From positions 62,001 through 126,000 of the forward strand of contig DXJG01000001.1 of assembly GCA_019056805.1 (NCBI GenBank): a stretch of 64,000 nucleotides of DNA, written 5' to 3'. Made by a program: the position numbers and the translations under genes. This DNA is from Candidatus Baldrarchaeota archaeon (GTDB taxonomy: Archaea; Asgardarchaeota; Baldrarchaeia; Baldrarchaeales; DXJG01). Below are positions 1 through 7,973 of this stretch, piece by piece (position 1 is the first letter of the stretch; every line of letters begins with the position of its first letter). The notes under the pieces were generated by a model that did not search any database, was not told the DNA's origin, and saw only the letters and a program-made list of their open reading frames with translations.

Positions 1-684
1 ATTATTGGCATCTCTAACGATTTAAAATTTAAAGATCACCTAGATCCTAGGGTTATTAGTAGTTTAAGCGAGGAAGAAGTAGTTTTTCCACCTTATACCG
101 CTGATGAACTTAAAGATATCCTCATTCAAAGAGCAAATATGGGATTTAACGATGGGGTTTTGGAGTACGGTGTAATAAATTTATGTGCTGCTTTTGCTGC
201 TAGAGAACATGGAGATGCTAGAAGAGCGTTAGATCTTCTTCGTGTTGCAGGTGAAATCGCTGAAAGGGAAGGATCAAATAAGGTGACCGAGGAACATGTT
301 AGATTAGCTCAGAGGGAAATAGAGAAGGATACCGTAAGTGAAGTTCTTGAAACTTTACCTATTCAATCAAAGCTTGTTCTTTATAGCATCTTTCTACTGG
401 AAAAACATAGAGTATCTGAGATAAATACTGGAGATGTTTATGCTGTGTATCAAGATTTATGTAGGTATCTCAAAATGGACAGTCTTACTCAACGAAGAGT
501 CAGTGATATAATAAATGAATTAGATATGTTGGGTCTTGTTTATGCTAGAGTTATTAGTAGAGGAAGATATGGTAGAACTAAACGGATTAAAATAGGGGTC
601 CCCTTAAATCTTATCGGCGATGTTTTAGAGAAGGATCCACGTATTAAAGGAATATCTGGTTATGTACCACGAACTACTCAGTAA
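1..684 (+). CDS. orc1: Orc1/Cdc6-type replication initiator, 5'-truncated
   Basis: The reading frame is open from the first base, so the AAA+ N-terminal half lies outside the window; the internal ATG at 139 is not the real start. The visible part begins with the Orc1/Cdc6 sensor-2 region (SNDLKFKDHLDPRV, then a segment ending FPPYTADELKDIL), followed by the lid helices (GDARRALDLLRVAGE) and a C-terminal winged-helix domain (VSEINTGDVYAVYQDL to the end). The family recognises origin DNA and loads MCM. It converges with the DP1 gene, overlapping by 11 bases. Assignment to the family is firm; which paralogue it is cannot be told from this part. Confidence 0.9.
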   Translation: MIGISNDLKFKDHLDPRVISSLSEEEVVFPPYTADELKDILIQRANMGFNDGVLEYGVINLCAAFAAREHGDARRALDLLRVAGEIAEREGSNKVTEEHVRLAQREIEKDTVSEVLETLPIQSKLVLYSIFLLEKHRVSEINTGDVYAVYQDLCRYLKMDSLTQRRVSDIINELDMLGLVYARVISRGRYGRTKRIKIGVPLNLIGDVLEKDPRIKGISGYVPRTTQ

Positions 685-2053
685 AATTTAGAATTTTTAC
701 CTCAAATGTCCTTAAATTTATTATTGGAACTTGACAATACTGTGATGTTTCAGATATTTCTTTTCTGTTGGCTATCCATGTTCCAGAGGAGATTATATGT
801 ACGCCCTGATATTCGCCATGAAGTGTAAGGTGAAAGTGACCTAGGTGAAGTATATCGGGTACGGTACTTATTGCAAGTAAGTCTCCTGGATGAGGTATTA
901 TGGGAATTGACCCGTAACATGGACAGAGATGCCGTGATTTTAATAGAAATTTCGCTAATTCAAGAGGATTTTCTGCACTAATTTCTTCAGCTAACTTTTC
1001 CATGTGTAACCCGTGAAACATTAAGATAGATGCATTATGAATTTTTACTAAGGCAGGGTTACCTAAGATTTTTACATTGGACATTTCAACGAGTTTTTCT
1101 GTGTTTTTAGTTATTGGTGGTTGGGGAAGCATTGGTAAGGTTGCATCATTTTCCCCAGGGATCATAATGATCTCTATGCTCTTCGAGATTTCCTTTAAAT
1201 AGGTGTATAGTGTGTCGTAGTTTTCTTCTTCTTTTGGATCGTTAATTAGATCTCCAGCAACTAGTAGATATTTTATCTTTTCTTTTCCTTTAGTTTTGAG
1301 CCAGTTTACAAATTTTTTAAAACCTTTTTCTTGGAACTCGGAATGTCCTATATGTAAATCCGATATAAATGCAGCATATATATCTATTTCAGCTTTCTTC
1401 GGTTCATGTGCTGGAACTATATCGGGTAAAGCCAGTGTTTTTGCTTCTATAGTTCGATTTTCATCTAGGGATCCTTCTATGAAAATTACTTGATCAGACA
1501 TGTACCTTCTTGCTTCATTAAAGAGTTGAGGATTTTTTCTTGAAATTTTAACACTTATCACTCCTGTTTCATCTTCAACTACGAATTTTAAATCGTTATT
1601 CTCACTTTTTTCAAAAATCATTCCGATGAGTTTTACATTTTCGCCAGGTTTCCCTCTTTGAAGAATATTTTCAATGGTTTGGTAAGTATATCTCTGTTCC
1701 AAAATTCTCTTTAATTTTTGATATTTGTCTCGAAAATAATTCACCAAAATATCCTTTGTAATTTGCAACGATATTTGGGTTGAAGGAGAACTTATAATTT
1801 CCATTTTAGCTGGAATATTTTCTGCACTTACTTTAGTTTCTTTTTTAACTTCAAAAATGTCTTTTACGAATTGAGGAGTTATGACTAGTAGATCCTCTTT
1901 TTTCTTCGCAGTAGCAAGAATTTTATCTAAGTAAGTGTTAAGTTGCTGATCTTCCAATGAAGACAAATATTCTAGAGCTTCCGGTGATATTTGATATCCT
2001 TCTTCAACAATTCGTTGAACTATTTTTTCCTTTTTTTCTTCCATTTTATTCAT
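674..2053 (-). CDS. polB: DNA polymerase II (PolD) small subunit DP1
   Basis: 459 aa, the exonuclease/phosphoesterase subunit of the archaeal replicative polymerase PolD. An N-terminal helical region is followed by an OB-fold (around residues 120-210) and a calcineurin-like phosphoesterase domain. Metal motifs are visible in order: SDLHIGHSEF, AGDLINDP, IPGENDA, MFHGLH and GHFHLTLHGEYQG. All histidine and aspartate ligands look present, so proofreading activity is expected. It acts with DP2, which is not in the window. Its ATG overlaps the stop of the upstream DUF429 gene by four bases, so the two are probably translationally coupled. Proximity to orc1 is typical of archaeal replication loci. 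Confidence 0.95.
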   Translation of the reverse strand: MNKMEEKKEKIVQRIVEEGYQISPEALEYLSSLEDQQLNTYLDKILATAKKKEDLLVITPQFVKDIFEVKKETKVSAENIPAKMEIISSPSTQISLQITKDILVNYFRDKYQKLKRILEQRYTYQTIENILQRGKPGENVKLIGMIFEKSENNDLKFVVEDETGVISVKISRKNPQLFNEARRYMSDQVIFIEGSLDENRTIEAKTLALPDIVPAHEPKKAEIDIYAAFISDLHIGHSEFQEKGFKKFVNWLKTKGKEKIKYLLVAGDLINDPKEEENYDTLYTYLKEISKSIEIIMIPGENDATLPMLPQPPITKNTEKLVEMSNVKILGNPALVKIHNASILMFHGLHMEKLAEEISAENPLELAKFLLKSRHLCPCYGSIPIIPHPGDLLAISTVPDILHLGHFHLTLHGEYQGVHIISSGTWIANRKEISETSQYCQVPIINLRTFEVKILNFTE

Positions 2054-2661
2054 CCTTCTATGTTAACTGGACGAGGTATTATTATGTAGCCTTCCTTCTC
2101 GTTACCCACTTTGATAGTCTTTCCATCAAGATGTAGTTTAGCCGTAAGAGCAGCTATTACAGCATCAAGTTCATGTATAGTTATCTTATCTTTTCCTATA
2201 TCTCCTTTTAATCCGAGTTTTATAAGAGCACGTCTAATCTGCTCCACATCTTTCATAACAGGTAGTCCTAAAGCCTTTCTACTTGAAGTAGGGTGAACCT
2301 CAATAACTCGTATACCATTTTCTCGCATTTTTGAAGCTAAACGGATTCCCCTTAGAGTAAGATTTTTCATTCCGGGGAATAGTGGTGGTAAAACAGAATA
2401 TCCAAGCCTTTTCATTTCCTTATCCGCCAATCGCATTTTTCCATCTTTTGGCATGGTTAACGGTGCATCTATTGCTACAAGTAGGGGATTTGATTCCAAG
2501 GTTTTTCTCAATATCTCATCATCTGAATGAAAAGTTAAAATTTCAACTTTAAAATCTTGAAGTAAAGCCCATCCGGTTTCTTTGCTCTCTGTTCCAGCTA
2601 AATCGATTCCTACAACTCTGTAACCCCTACTTGTATATTCGGGCACTTTCTTTTCCCTCAT
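2050..2661 (-). CDS. DUF429 family protein (RNase H-like fold predicted)
   Basis: 203 aa. The N-terminal segment VVGIDLAGTESKETGWALL and the later VAIDAPLTMP match the DUF429 family, which has an RNase H/RuvC-like fold and has been suggested to be a nuclease; no member has a settled role known to me. Asp residues near positions 20 and 85 are candidate metal ligands. The C-terminal HELDAVIAALTAKLHLDGKT is also typical. It sits immediately upstream of DP1 with a four-base overlap, so a link with replication or repair is plausible but is inference from context only. Confidence 0.75.
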   Translation of the reverse strand: MREKKVPEYTSRGYRVVGIDLAGTESKETGWALLQDFKVEILTFHSDDEILRKTLESNPLLVAIDAPLTMPKDGKMRLADKEMKRLGYSVLPPLFPGMKNLTLRGIRLASKMRENGIRVIEVHPTSSRKALGLPVMKDVEQIRRALIKLGLKGDIGKDKITIHELDAVIAALTAKLHLDGKTIKVGNEKEGYIIIPRPVNIEG

Positions 2662-2802
2662 AATATGTTAACTTAAACCTATTAAAAATCCCAACATAAC
2701 TTAATAAATTGAATCTAAATTATATAGTTTTGAAGATTTGTCAGCATATGGGAGTTAATTGCGGAGTGGGTTATTTATTCTAGTATTTTGTGGGGGAAAA
2801 TA

Positions 2803-3771
2803 ATGGAGGTAAGAAGGCTTCAGAAGACTGGTGGAAGTACTTTCTTTGTCTCATTACCTAAACAGTGGATAAAAAGCATGGGATTAAAGCAGGGGGATCC
2901 ATTAGCAATTTATGTCATTAAGGATGGCCGACTTATTTTGGATCCCAGATACGGTGAACACGAACAGCCGAGAGTCGCAGTTATTGATGTTGAACAAGAT
3001 TTTTCACGAGAGGTAATCGCAAAGTATCTTTACGGGTATGATATTATTGAAATTAGAAGTAAAGAAAGAATTTCCCGTGAAGACAGGAAAACGATTAAAA
3101 ATACGATTCAGAGACTCATAGGTGTAGAAATTATCGAGGAAAATTCTAGGAAAATAGTATTACAGTGTCTCATATCTCCCACATCTCTACCTATCGATAA
3201 ATCTCTTAAAAGGATGTATTTAATTGCAACGAAAATGCAGGAAGATTCAACAACGGCTTTAATTGAAAATGATATAGAATTAGCAGAAACAGTAATTCAT
3301 AGAGATGAGGAAGTTGATAGATTATATTTCTTGGTTGTTAGACAAATAAGATCAGCGCTTCAAAATCCGTATATAGCAAGGAAACTAGAAACAACACAGT
3401 TAGAATGTTTAGATTATAGAATCGCTGCAAAAAACATAGAATCAATAGCTGATTGTGCTGTAATAATTGCTGAAAAAGTCATTGCTTTAAACGGAGCAAA
3501 GATACCACAAGATATCCTGGAACAAATACAGGAACTAAGTAACATGGCACAAAAAATACATAAATCAGCCCTATCTGCTCTACTGAAGAAAAATACGCAG
3601 TTAGCAGTAGAAGCTCTAGATTGCAAACAAGAAGCCGTAAAAATCGTCGAAGAATTGAATACAAAAATAATAAAACAACAACTAAACACTGCAATACATC
3701 TAAACACAATAGTAGATGCCCTTAACAAAATAGTAACCTATGCAGGAGACATTGCTGACCTAGCATTCTAA
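2803..3771 (+). CDS. AbrB/SpoVT plus PhoU-domain regulator
   Basis: About 322 aa. A SpoVT/AbrB-like N-terminal DNA-binding segment (VRRLQKTGGSTFFVSLPKQW, then GLKQGDPLAIYV) is followed by two PhoU-type helical bundles with the acidic motif RDEEVDRLYF. This architecture is widespread in archaea and is usually assigned to phosphate-uptake regulation. A TTG at 2788 would add five residues, but a run of G at 2791-2796 sits just ahead of the ATG at 2803 and favours the latter. It is monocistronic, with no phosphate transporter nearby, so the phosphate link rests on family knowledge. Confidence 0.85.
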   Translation: MEVRRLQKTGGSTFFVSLPKQWIKSMGLKQGDPLAIYVIKDGRLILDPRYGEHEQPRVAVIDVEQDFSREVIAKYLYGYDIIEIRSKERISREDRKTIKNTIQRLIGVEIIEENSRKIVLQCLISPTSLPIDKSLKRMYLIATKMQEDSTTALIENDIELAETVIHRDEEVDRLYFLVVRQIRSALQNPYIARKLETTQLECLDYRIAAKNIESIADCAVIIAEKVIALNGAKIPQDILEQIQELSNMAQKIHKSALSALLKKNTQLAVEALDCKQEAVKIVEELNTKIIKQQLNTAIHLNTIVDALNKIVTYAGDIADLAF

Positions 3772-3990
3772 TAACCAAAAACCACATGACACGAAAATAA
3801 TAATACATCGTAGCTTTCAACAAATTAATATAAATCTAAAGTAAGTTTATCTGCACATTCACATTAAATAGAAAAAATACAACAATAAATTGAAATAATT
3901 AATTGTTTTAGTTAAAGAGAGTTTTAAATTAACTTCCATAGTCATCTTTATTTTAGGAACGAGGTTATAATTAAACTGGGAAGATTTAGT

Positions 3991-4159
3991 GCCGGGGTAG
4001 CCTAGCCAGGCTAATGGCTTTATTTAAGCCGGCTAAGGCGGCAGGTACATGTACCCGCTAGGGCCTCGAGATCCAATTTTATCGGGGCTGGGTTATTCTA
4101 CACGAGATAGCCGCTGGCCCTTACGGGCCGCGTGGGTTCAAATCCCACCCCCGGCGCCA
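3991..4159 (+). tRNA. tRNA-Ser (CGA proposed), with introns
   Basis: Acceptor strands GCCGGGG (3991-3997) and CCCCGGC (4149-4155) pair perfectly, with discriminator G and an encoded CCA. The T arm is GTGGG-TTCAAAT-CCCAC, and a long variable arm GGCCC-TTAC-GGGCC (4116-4129) makes it class II; G73 and the acceptor are typical of archaeal tRNA-Ser. At 169 nt it is about 78 nt too long. One consistent model removes roughly 4019-4036, 4043-4064 and 4072-4109, leaving an anticodon stem GCGGC/GCCGC (4038-4042, 4110-4114) around loop CTCGAGA (4065-4071), anticodon CGA at 4067-4069. Intron edges are uncertain because of short repeats (CGAGAT occurs twice). A TATA-like GTTATAATTAAA lies at about 3964-3975. 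Confidence 0.85.
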
Positions 4160-4200
4160 CTAAAACATTGATTATGACTAATTGTTGGTGTTGAGGTGAT

Positions 4201-5061
4201 ATGGAGCAAGATTTGGATGAAATGGTTCAGAAGATTCGTAGCGAATTTGGAGTTATAGGAAGAGACCGCGAGTTACGTAAAGCATTAGCCGCAAAACTCG
4301 CTGGGAAACATTTACTTCTTGAAGGTGAAGTTGGTGTTGGAAAAACCACCATTGCCTTGGCTTTGGCCAAATTTTTTAACCAACCTTTCTATAGAATTGA
4401 TGGGGATGATAGATTCACAGAATCGAAACTTGTAGGCCACTGGGAACCTCCTCTAGTCATAGAGTTTGGTTACGATGCTGAGAGGAGTTTTGTGCCGGGA
4501 CCTTTAGTTAGAGCTATGCTGGAGGGTGGAGTTCTCTTCATTAATGAATTAAATCGTTTACCTGAATCTACTCAGAACGTTTTACTTCCTGCTATGGATG
4601 AAGGTCAAATTATCGTTCCTAAACTCGGTATTATTAAAGCTAAACCTCAATTCTATATTATAGCCACACAGAATCCTGAAGAACATGTTGGTGTAACTTC
4701 CTTAAGTGAAGCGCTACGTGACCGTTTTGTTTGGATTAAACTGGATTATCAAAGTGAGGAAGAAGAGAAAGAAATTACTGCTCTACACTCAAACTGTAAC
4801 GATTCAAAAATAATCGATTTGGCTGTCAAAATTTGTAGATTAACAAGAAAACATCCAGATATTAGGCGCGGTGCATCTGTGAGAGGAGCAATAGATCTTG
4901 CAAGCCTGGTTTCTAAACTTAATTCTCATAGTGTAGATGAATGGGTTGATGCAGCAATAATGGCTCTTGGAACAAAAATAGAGTTAGAAGATGATACCAA
5001 CAAATCCGTTGAGAGAATAATACGAGAAATAGTGGTCTCGGTTTTTCAAAATTTTCAATAG
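4201..5061 (+). CDS. MoxR-type AAA+ ATPase
   Basis: 286 aa. Walker A is GEVGVGKTTIA (about residues 42-52), Walker B is GGVLFINELNRLPE (about 109-122), sensor 1 is FYIIATQNPEEH and the arginine region is LRDRFVWIKLDY. The C-terminal lid follows (ASVRGAIDLASL). MoxR ATPases act as chaperones that insert metals or activate partner complexes, usually with a von Willebrand A protein encoded next door, as here. GAGGTGAT directly upstream of the ATG is the ribosome binding site. It ends in CAA-TAG at the point where a downstream -1 frame opens; see the frameshift element at 5049-5087. Confidence 0.9.
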   Translation: MEQDLDEMVQKIRSEFGVIGRDRELRKALAAKLAGKHLLLEGEVGVGKTTIALALAKFFNQPFYRIDGDDRFTESKLVGHWEPPLVIEFGYDAERSFVPGPLVRAMLEGGVLFINELNRLPESTQNVLLPAMDEGQIIVPKLGIIKAKPQFYIIATQNPEEHVGVTSLSEALRDRFVWIKLDYQSEEEEKEITALHSNCNDSKIIDLAVKICRLTRKHPDIRRGASVRGAIDLASLVSKLNSHSVDEWVDAAIMALGTKIELEDDTNKSVERIIREIVVSVFQNFQ

Positions 5062-5087
5062 TTGAGGGAATTCAAGAAAGAATTCCC
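5049..5087 (+). promoter_or_regulatory. Candidate -1 programmed frameshift signal
   Basis: At the 3' end of the MoxR gene the bases 5049-5055 read A-AAT-TTT in the MoxR frame, an X-XXY-YYZ slippery heptamer. One sense codon and the TAG stop follow. After ten bases comes a perfect eight-base-pair hairpin, GGGAATTC (5066-5073), loop AAGAAA, GAATTCCC (5080-5087). A -1 slip enters exactly the frame of the VWA protein, which has no ATG, GTG or TTG start ahead of 5328. Chance or a plain indel remain possible. Confidence 0.5.
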
Positions 5088-6134
5088 GATGACCAAAGTC
5101 CAATTATACTTACTGATAAGACAAGTGAAGAAAAAATTTTAGAGAAAGAAATTGAGGTTGGAGGGAAATTACCAGAATATTATCGTCGTTTAGCTAGGGG
5201 ACTTGACTATATTTCTGTAAGAAGATTAGCTGAAGTTGCTATTAAAAAATACAATATTTCAGCACTTTTAGGACTGGCAAAGACTAATCAATATGCTGTC
5301 GTAAATGCCCTAGTTAATTTAAAGAACTTGGAGATCTTAGCAAGAAAAGCTGCTAAGAACCCTGAAATGGGATACGCGCTCTTCTTCTTAATAAGGAGAA
5401 ATATTCCAAAAAAATATTGCCGTTTATTCCTAAATTTTCTTAAAGTTTCTATACTTAAAAGTGCATTAGGAAAACATGTTAATTTTTCACCTGGACCCTT
5501 TAAGAGGAAAGTAGAATACCAGTCAGGTTTAGATGATTTTGATCTTGATGAAACTCTGGAGAAATTTTTAGAACAACGATATTTAACCTATAATGATGTT
5601 GTTGGAATCGAACGTGAGGAAAGAAGGAAGGCAGGAGTTTTAATTCTTGATACCAGTGGATCTATGTATGGAGAGAAAATAGTGGCAGCTGCATTAGCTA
5701 CAGCAACGATTGCGTATCACATGAGAAACGTAGAACATTCGATAATCGTTTTTAACACAAAAGCAACAATAATTAAGAAAATTACCGAAAGAAAACCCAC
5801 CACAAGAGTGGTAGAGGAAATTCTAGAAACGGAAGCCGCAGGATTTACAAACATAGAAGACGCAATGAAAAAAGCCTTAAAAGAACTTAAAAAAAGTAAA
5901 ATAAAAGAAAAGTGGGCTATATTAATGACCGACGGCCTTTACAACAGAGGTAAGGATCCGAGAAAACTAGCATATCTTTTCCCTAAGCTTCATGTAATTG
6001 CTTTGCCAACTCAACAGCCCATAGGCACAAAAATATGTAAACAAATAGCAAACTTAGGTCATGGAAAATTCGCACAAATAAAAGAAATACAGCAAATACC
6101 TAAAGCATTGGTAAAAATATTAAAAAGAATATAA
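5058..6134 (+). CDS. von Willebrand factor A domain protein, start unresolved
   Basis: The frame is open from 5013 to 6134, yet it holds no ATG, GTG or TTG before TTG 5328, and residues encoded upstream of that point (LPEYYRRLARGLDYISVRRL and following) read like real protein. Translation therefore probably enters by a -1 frameshift from the MoxR gene or from a non-standard codon near 5058-5082. The C-terminal VWA domain has the MIDAS motif DTSGSMYGEK, with a later TDGLYNRG. MoxR and VWA proteins normally function together. A frameshift product would be about 640 aa. The product's target is unknown. Confidence 0.8.
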   Translation: MVEGIQERIPDDQSPIILTDKTSEEKILEKEIEVGGKLPEYYRRLARGLDYISVRRLAEVAIKKYNISALLGLAKTNQYAVVNALVNLKNLEILARKAAKNPEMGYALFFLIRRNIPKKYCRLFLNFLKVSILKSALGKHVNFSPGPFKRKVEYQSGLDDFDLDETLEKFLEQRYLTYNDVVGIEREERRKAGVLILDTSGSMYGEKIVAAALATATIAYHMRNVEHSIIVFNTKATIIKKITERKPTTRVVEEILETEAAGFTNIEDAMKKALKELKKSKIKEKWAILMTDGLYNRGKDPRKLAYLFPKLHVIALPTQQPIGTKICKQIANLGHGKFAQIKEIQQIPKALVKILKRI

Positions 6135-6168
6135 AGAAAATAAATTCTTTAAAGATAATTTTTATCCT

Positions 6169-6316
6169 GCGGGGGTGGCCGAGACCGTTACAAACGGTGG
6201 AAACCAGGTCAAAGCCGCATGTGTTCGGCGACAAAAGGCGACGGGCCCAGGAGCTACAGTGCGGAGAAACCCGTTGGCGTAGGCCTGCGTGGGTTCAAAT
6301 CCCACCCCCCGCACCA
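6169..6316 (+). tRNA. tRNA-Leu (CAG), with introns
   Basis: Acceptor GCGGGGG (6169-6175) pairs with CCCCCGC (6306-6312); discriminator A and CCA follow. D stem GCC (6178-6180) pairs with GGC (6237-6239); anticodon stem ACGGG (6241-6245) with CCCGT (6270-6274); T arm GTGGG/CCCAC. The anticodon would be CAG at 6248-6250, next to an unusual C at position 33. Length 148 nt fits about 89 nt of mature tRNA plus three introns: about 6187-6205 and 6211-6233, both in the D loop, and about 6252-6268 at 37/38. The first has a hairpin ACCGTT-ACA-AACGGT. A-type discriminator and class II variable arm GGC-GTAG-GCC support Leu. TATA-like TCTTTAAAG is at 6146-6154. Confidence 0.87.
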
Positions 6317-6865
6317 TATTTGTACAAATTAAGTTTATAATCTCGGTTTGTGTCCGCGGGGGTCTATTTTTCTTCTGAAAATGACGAAAGAATACTCGTA
6401 GATCCAGCGATTGGGTTCAAAATTAAAAACTTCCTCTTCAAAGATTCTAAAGTAGTAGCGAGATGGGCTCAAATATCGGTTTGCTAGTGTTGTAAATCAT
6501 CTTGCGAGGAGGTGTAATCAATAATTTAAATGCCATCCATCCACGGTATAGTAGTAGTTGGGGAGATTCGAATTCTTGTTTTATTTGTTGAAAGGAAAGG
6601 TATCTGAGCTAGAGTTAGTTCTTCTGTATACATAGGCCGAGAATTTAAGTCAAGTTTTAAACCTCTTCCCCGGTGCCAATTCTACGAACTACATTTAAGT
6701 CCTTGGTTGTGCGCGAGTAAGCTGTTGGACCGCCCCCTGCACTGCTTTCATACAGCTTGCTCCGTTTCTGGAGCAGATCTGGCGTAGAGACAGGTTGACG
6801 CTGATAGACCAGAAAGCCATAAAGGGAATATATTAATGTAATAGTATCGACGTAATATAGATGAT
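6317..6865. other. Gene-poor spacer after tRNA-Leu
   Basis: About 550 bases without a convincing gene. They hold a TATA-like TTTATAAT at about 6333-6340, a 45-codon fragment at 6350-6487, and a GAGGAGGTG motif near 6508 followed by an ORF of about 25 codons starting with ATG near 6530. Base composition drifts towards the more G+C-rich character of the DUF362 gene that follows. I read it as decayed or foreign DNA. Confidence 0.4.
6350..6487 (+). pseudogene. Possible short gene remnant
   Basis: A GTG-initiated frame of 45 codons with a plausible protein-like run (ILVDPAIGFKIKNFLF, then KVVARWAQI) and a TATA-like box 12-17 bases upstream. It has no family I recognise and no clear ribosome binding site. 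It may be a true small gene, a relic of a larger gene, or chance. Confidence 0.2.
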
Positions 6866-7843
6866 GTGTTGATGATGCGAAGCGTTGTGTCTATTGTGCA
6901 GAACGTGGACGTGGAACTCGCGGTTAAAGAGGCGATCAATCTCGTTGGCGGGATTGAGAGCTTTGTACATCCTCATGACAAAGTGGTAATCAAACCGAAC
7001 CTAGTTTTTGCCCTGCCCTCTGATACGGGGTTAACGACCGATCCACGAGTGGTCCAAGCTATCGTAGAATTGTGTAGACGCGTGAATCCGTCAGATGTGA
7101 TCATTGCTGAGGGCTCAGGCGGCACTGACACCAAAATGGCGTTTGAGAGGTGTGGATACTCAGAACTCGCGCGGAGATACGATGTTAAGCTCGTGGACCT
7201 AAACAAGAGCCAGACTACAATGGTGGATGTTCCTGACGGCAAGGCTCTCAAAGTGCTACGCGTTCCGAATGTCATTCTTGAGAGTGACGTTTTAATAAAC
7301 GTGCCCAAGCTTAAGTTGTATGAGCGTAACTGGGCAAGCTTGTCTATCAAGAACCTCTTAGGTGCGGTTCCTGGAAAGGGGGAATACTCACAAATTCCCT
7401 CCTCGGAATTTCCCCTTAAGCTATCTCGCGAATTCTGGACGCCTGAAGGAAAATTCTTTCTTCCCCATCATAAGCAATGGTGGGGCCCTAGGGGCGAGAA
7501 GAAGAGGGTTCACACGGACTTTGCCGAAGGTATAGTGGATCTGAATACGGTGATAAAACCGTCCCTGACCGTAATAGACGGCATAATAGTGTGCAAAAAT
7601 TCAGACATGAGAAATCCAAATCCTAAGACTCTAGAACTCAACACGATCCTTGCTGGTAGGGATCCTCTGGCACTTGATTGCATTGCCACAAAGATAGGTG
7701 GACTGAACCCACTCGACATACCATATCTCAAGCGCGCGGCAGAAAGGGGTATAGGAGAATCAGACTACAGCCGGATTCAAGTTGTAGGAACTCCCCTGTA
7801 TAAGATAGCGAGAGCTTGGGAAATCGGACTGGCCAACCCGTAA
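6866..7843 (+). CDS. DUF362 family protein, probably acquired
   Basis: 325 aa. Features of DUF362 are visible: VVIKPNLVF near residue 45, IAEGSGG near 85, VLINVPKLKLYERNWASLSIKN in the middle and DPLALDCIATKIGGL near the end. The family often occurs beside ferredoxins, but this copy has no CxxCxxC ferredoxin domain and its biochemical role is not known to me. Codon usage stands out: G+C-rich third positions (CTC, GTG, ACG, GCG) unlike the A+T-rich genes on both sides. It follows a tRNA-Leu and a gene-poor spacer, consistent with transfer. The start could be GTG 6866 or ATG 6872/6875. Confidence 0.75.
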   Translation: MLMMRSVVSIVQNVDVELAVKEAINLVGGIESFVHPHDKVVIKPNLVFALPSDTGLTTDPRVVQAIVELCRRVNPSDVIIAEGSGGTDTKMAFERCGYSELARRYDVKLVDLNKSQTTMVDVPDGKALKVLRVPNVILESDVLINVPKLKLYERNWASLSIKNLLGAVPGKGEYSQIPSSEFPLKLSREFWTPEGKFFLPHHKQWWGPRGEKKRVHTDFAEGIVDLNTVIKPSLTVIDGIIVCKNSDMRNPNPKTLELNTILAGRDPLALDCIATKIGGLNPLDIPYLKRAAERGIGESDYSRIQVVGTPLYKIARAWEIGLANP

Positions 7844-7973
7844 GATAACCCAGAGTCGAACCGCACCAACGTGTAGGACATTCTGCACGTGAAAAGGTAA
7901 AAACAAGAATCATAAACCAAAGTTTGAATCTAATCCTCGGTGTTATTCCAATTCAGCGAGAGTTAAGCCTATA

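Noticed and set aside
6640..6700. tRNA-3'-end-like sequence (TTCCCCGGTGCCA)
   Set aside because: There is no matching acceptor or T stem in the preceding 100 bases, so I treat it as chance or deep decay.
7855..7870. Possible attachment-site copy of the tRNA-Leu end
   Set aside because: Only eight bases (CCGCACCA) match, too few to call an integration repeat.
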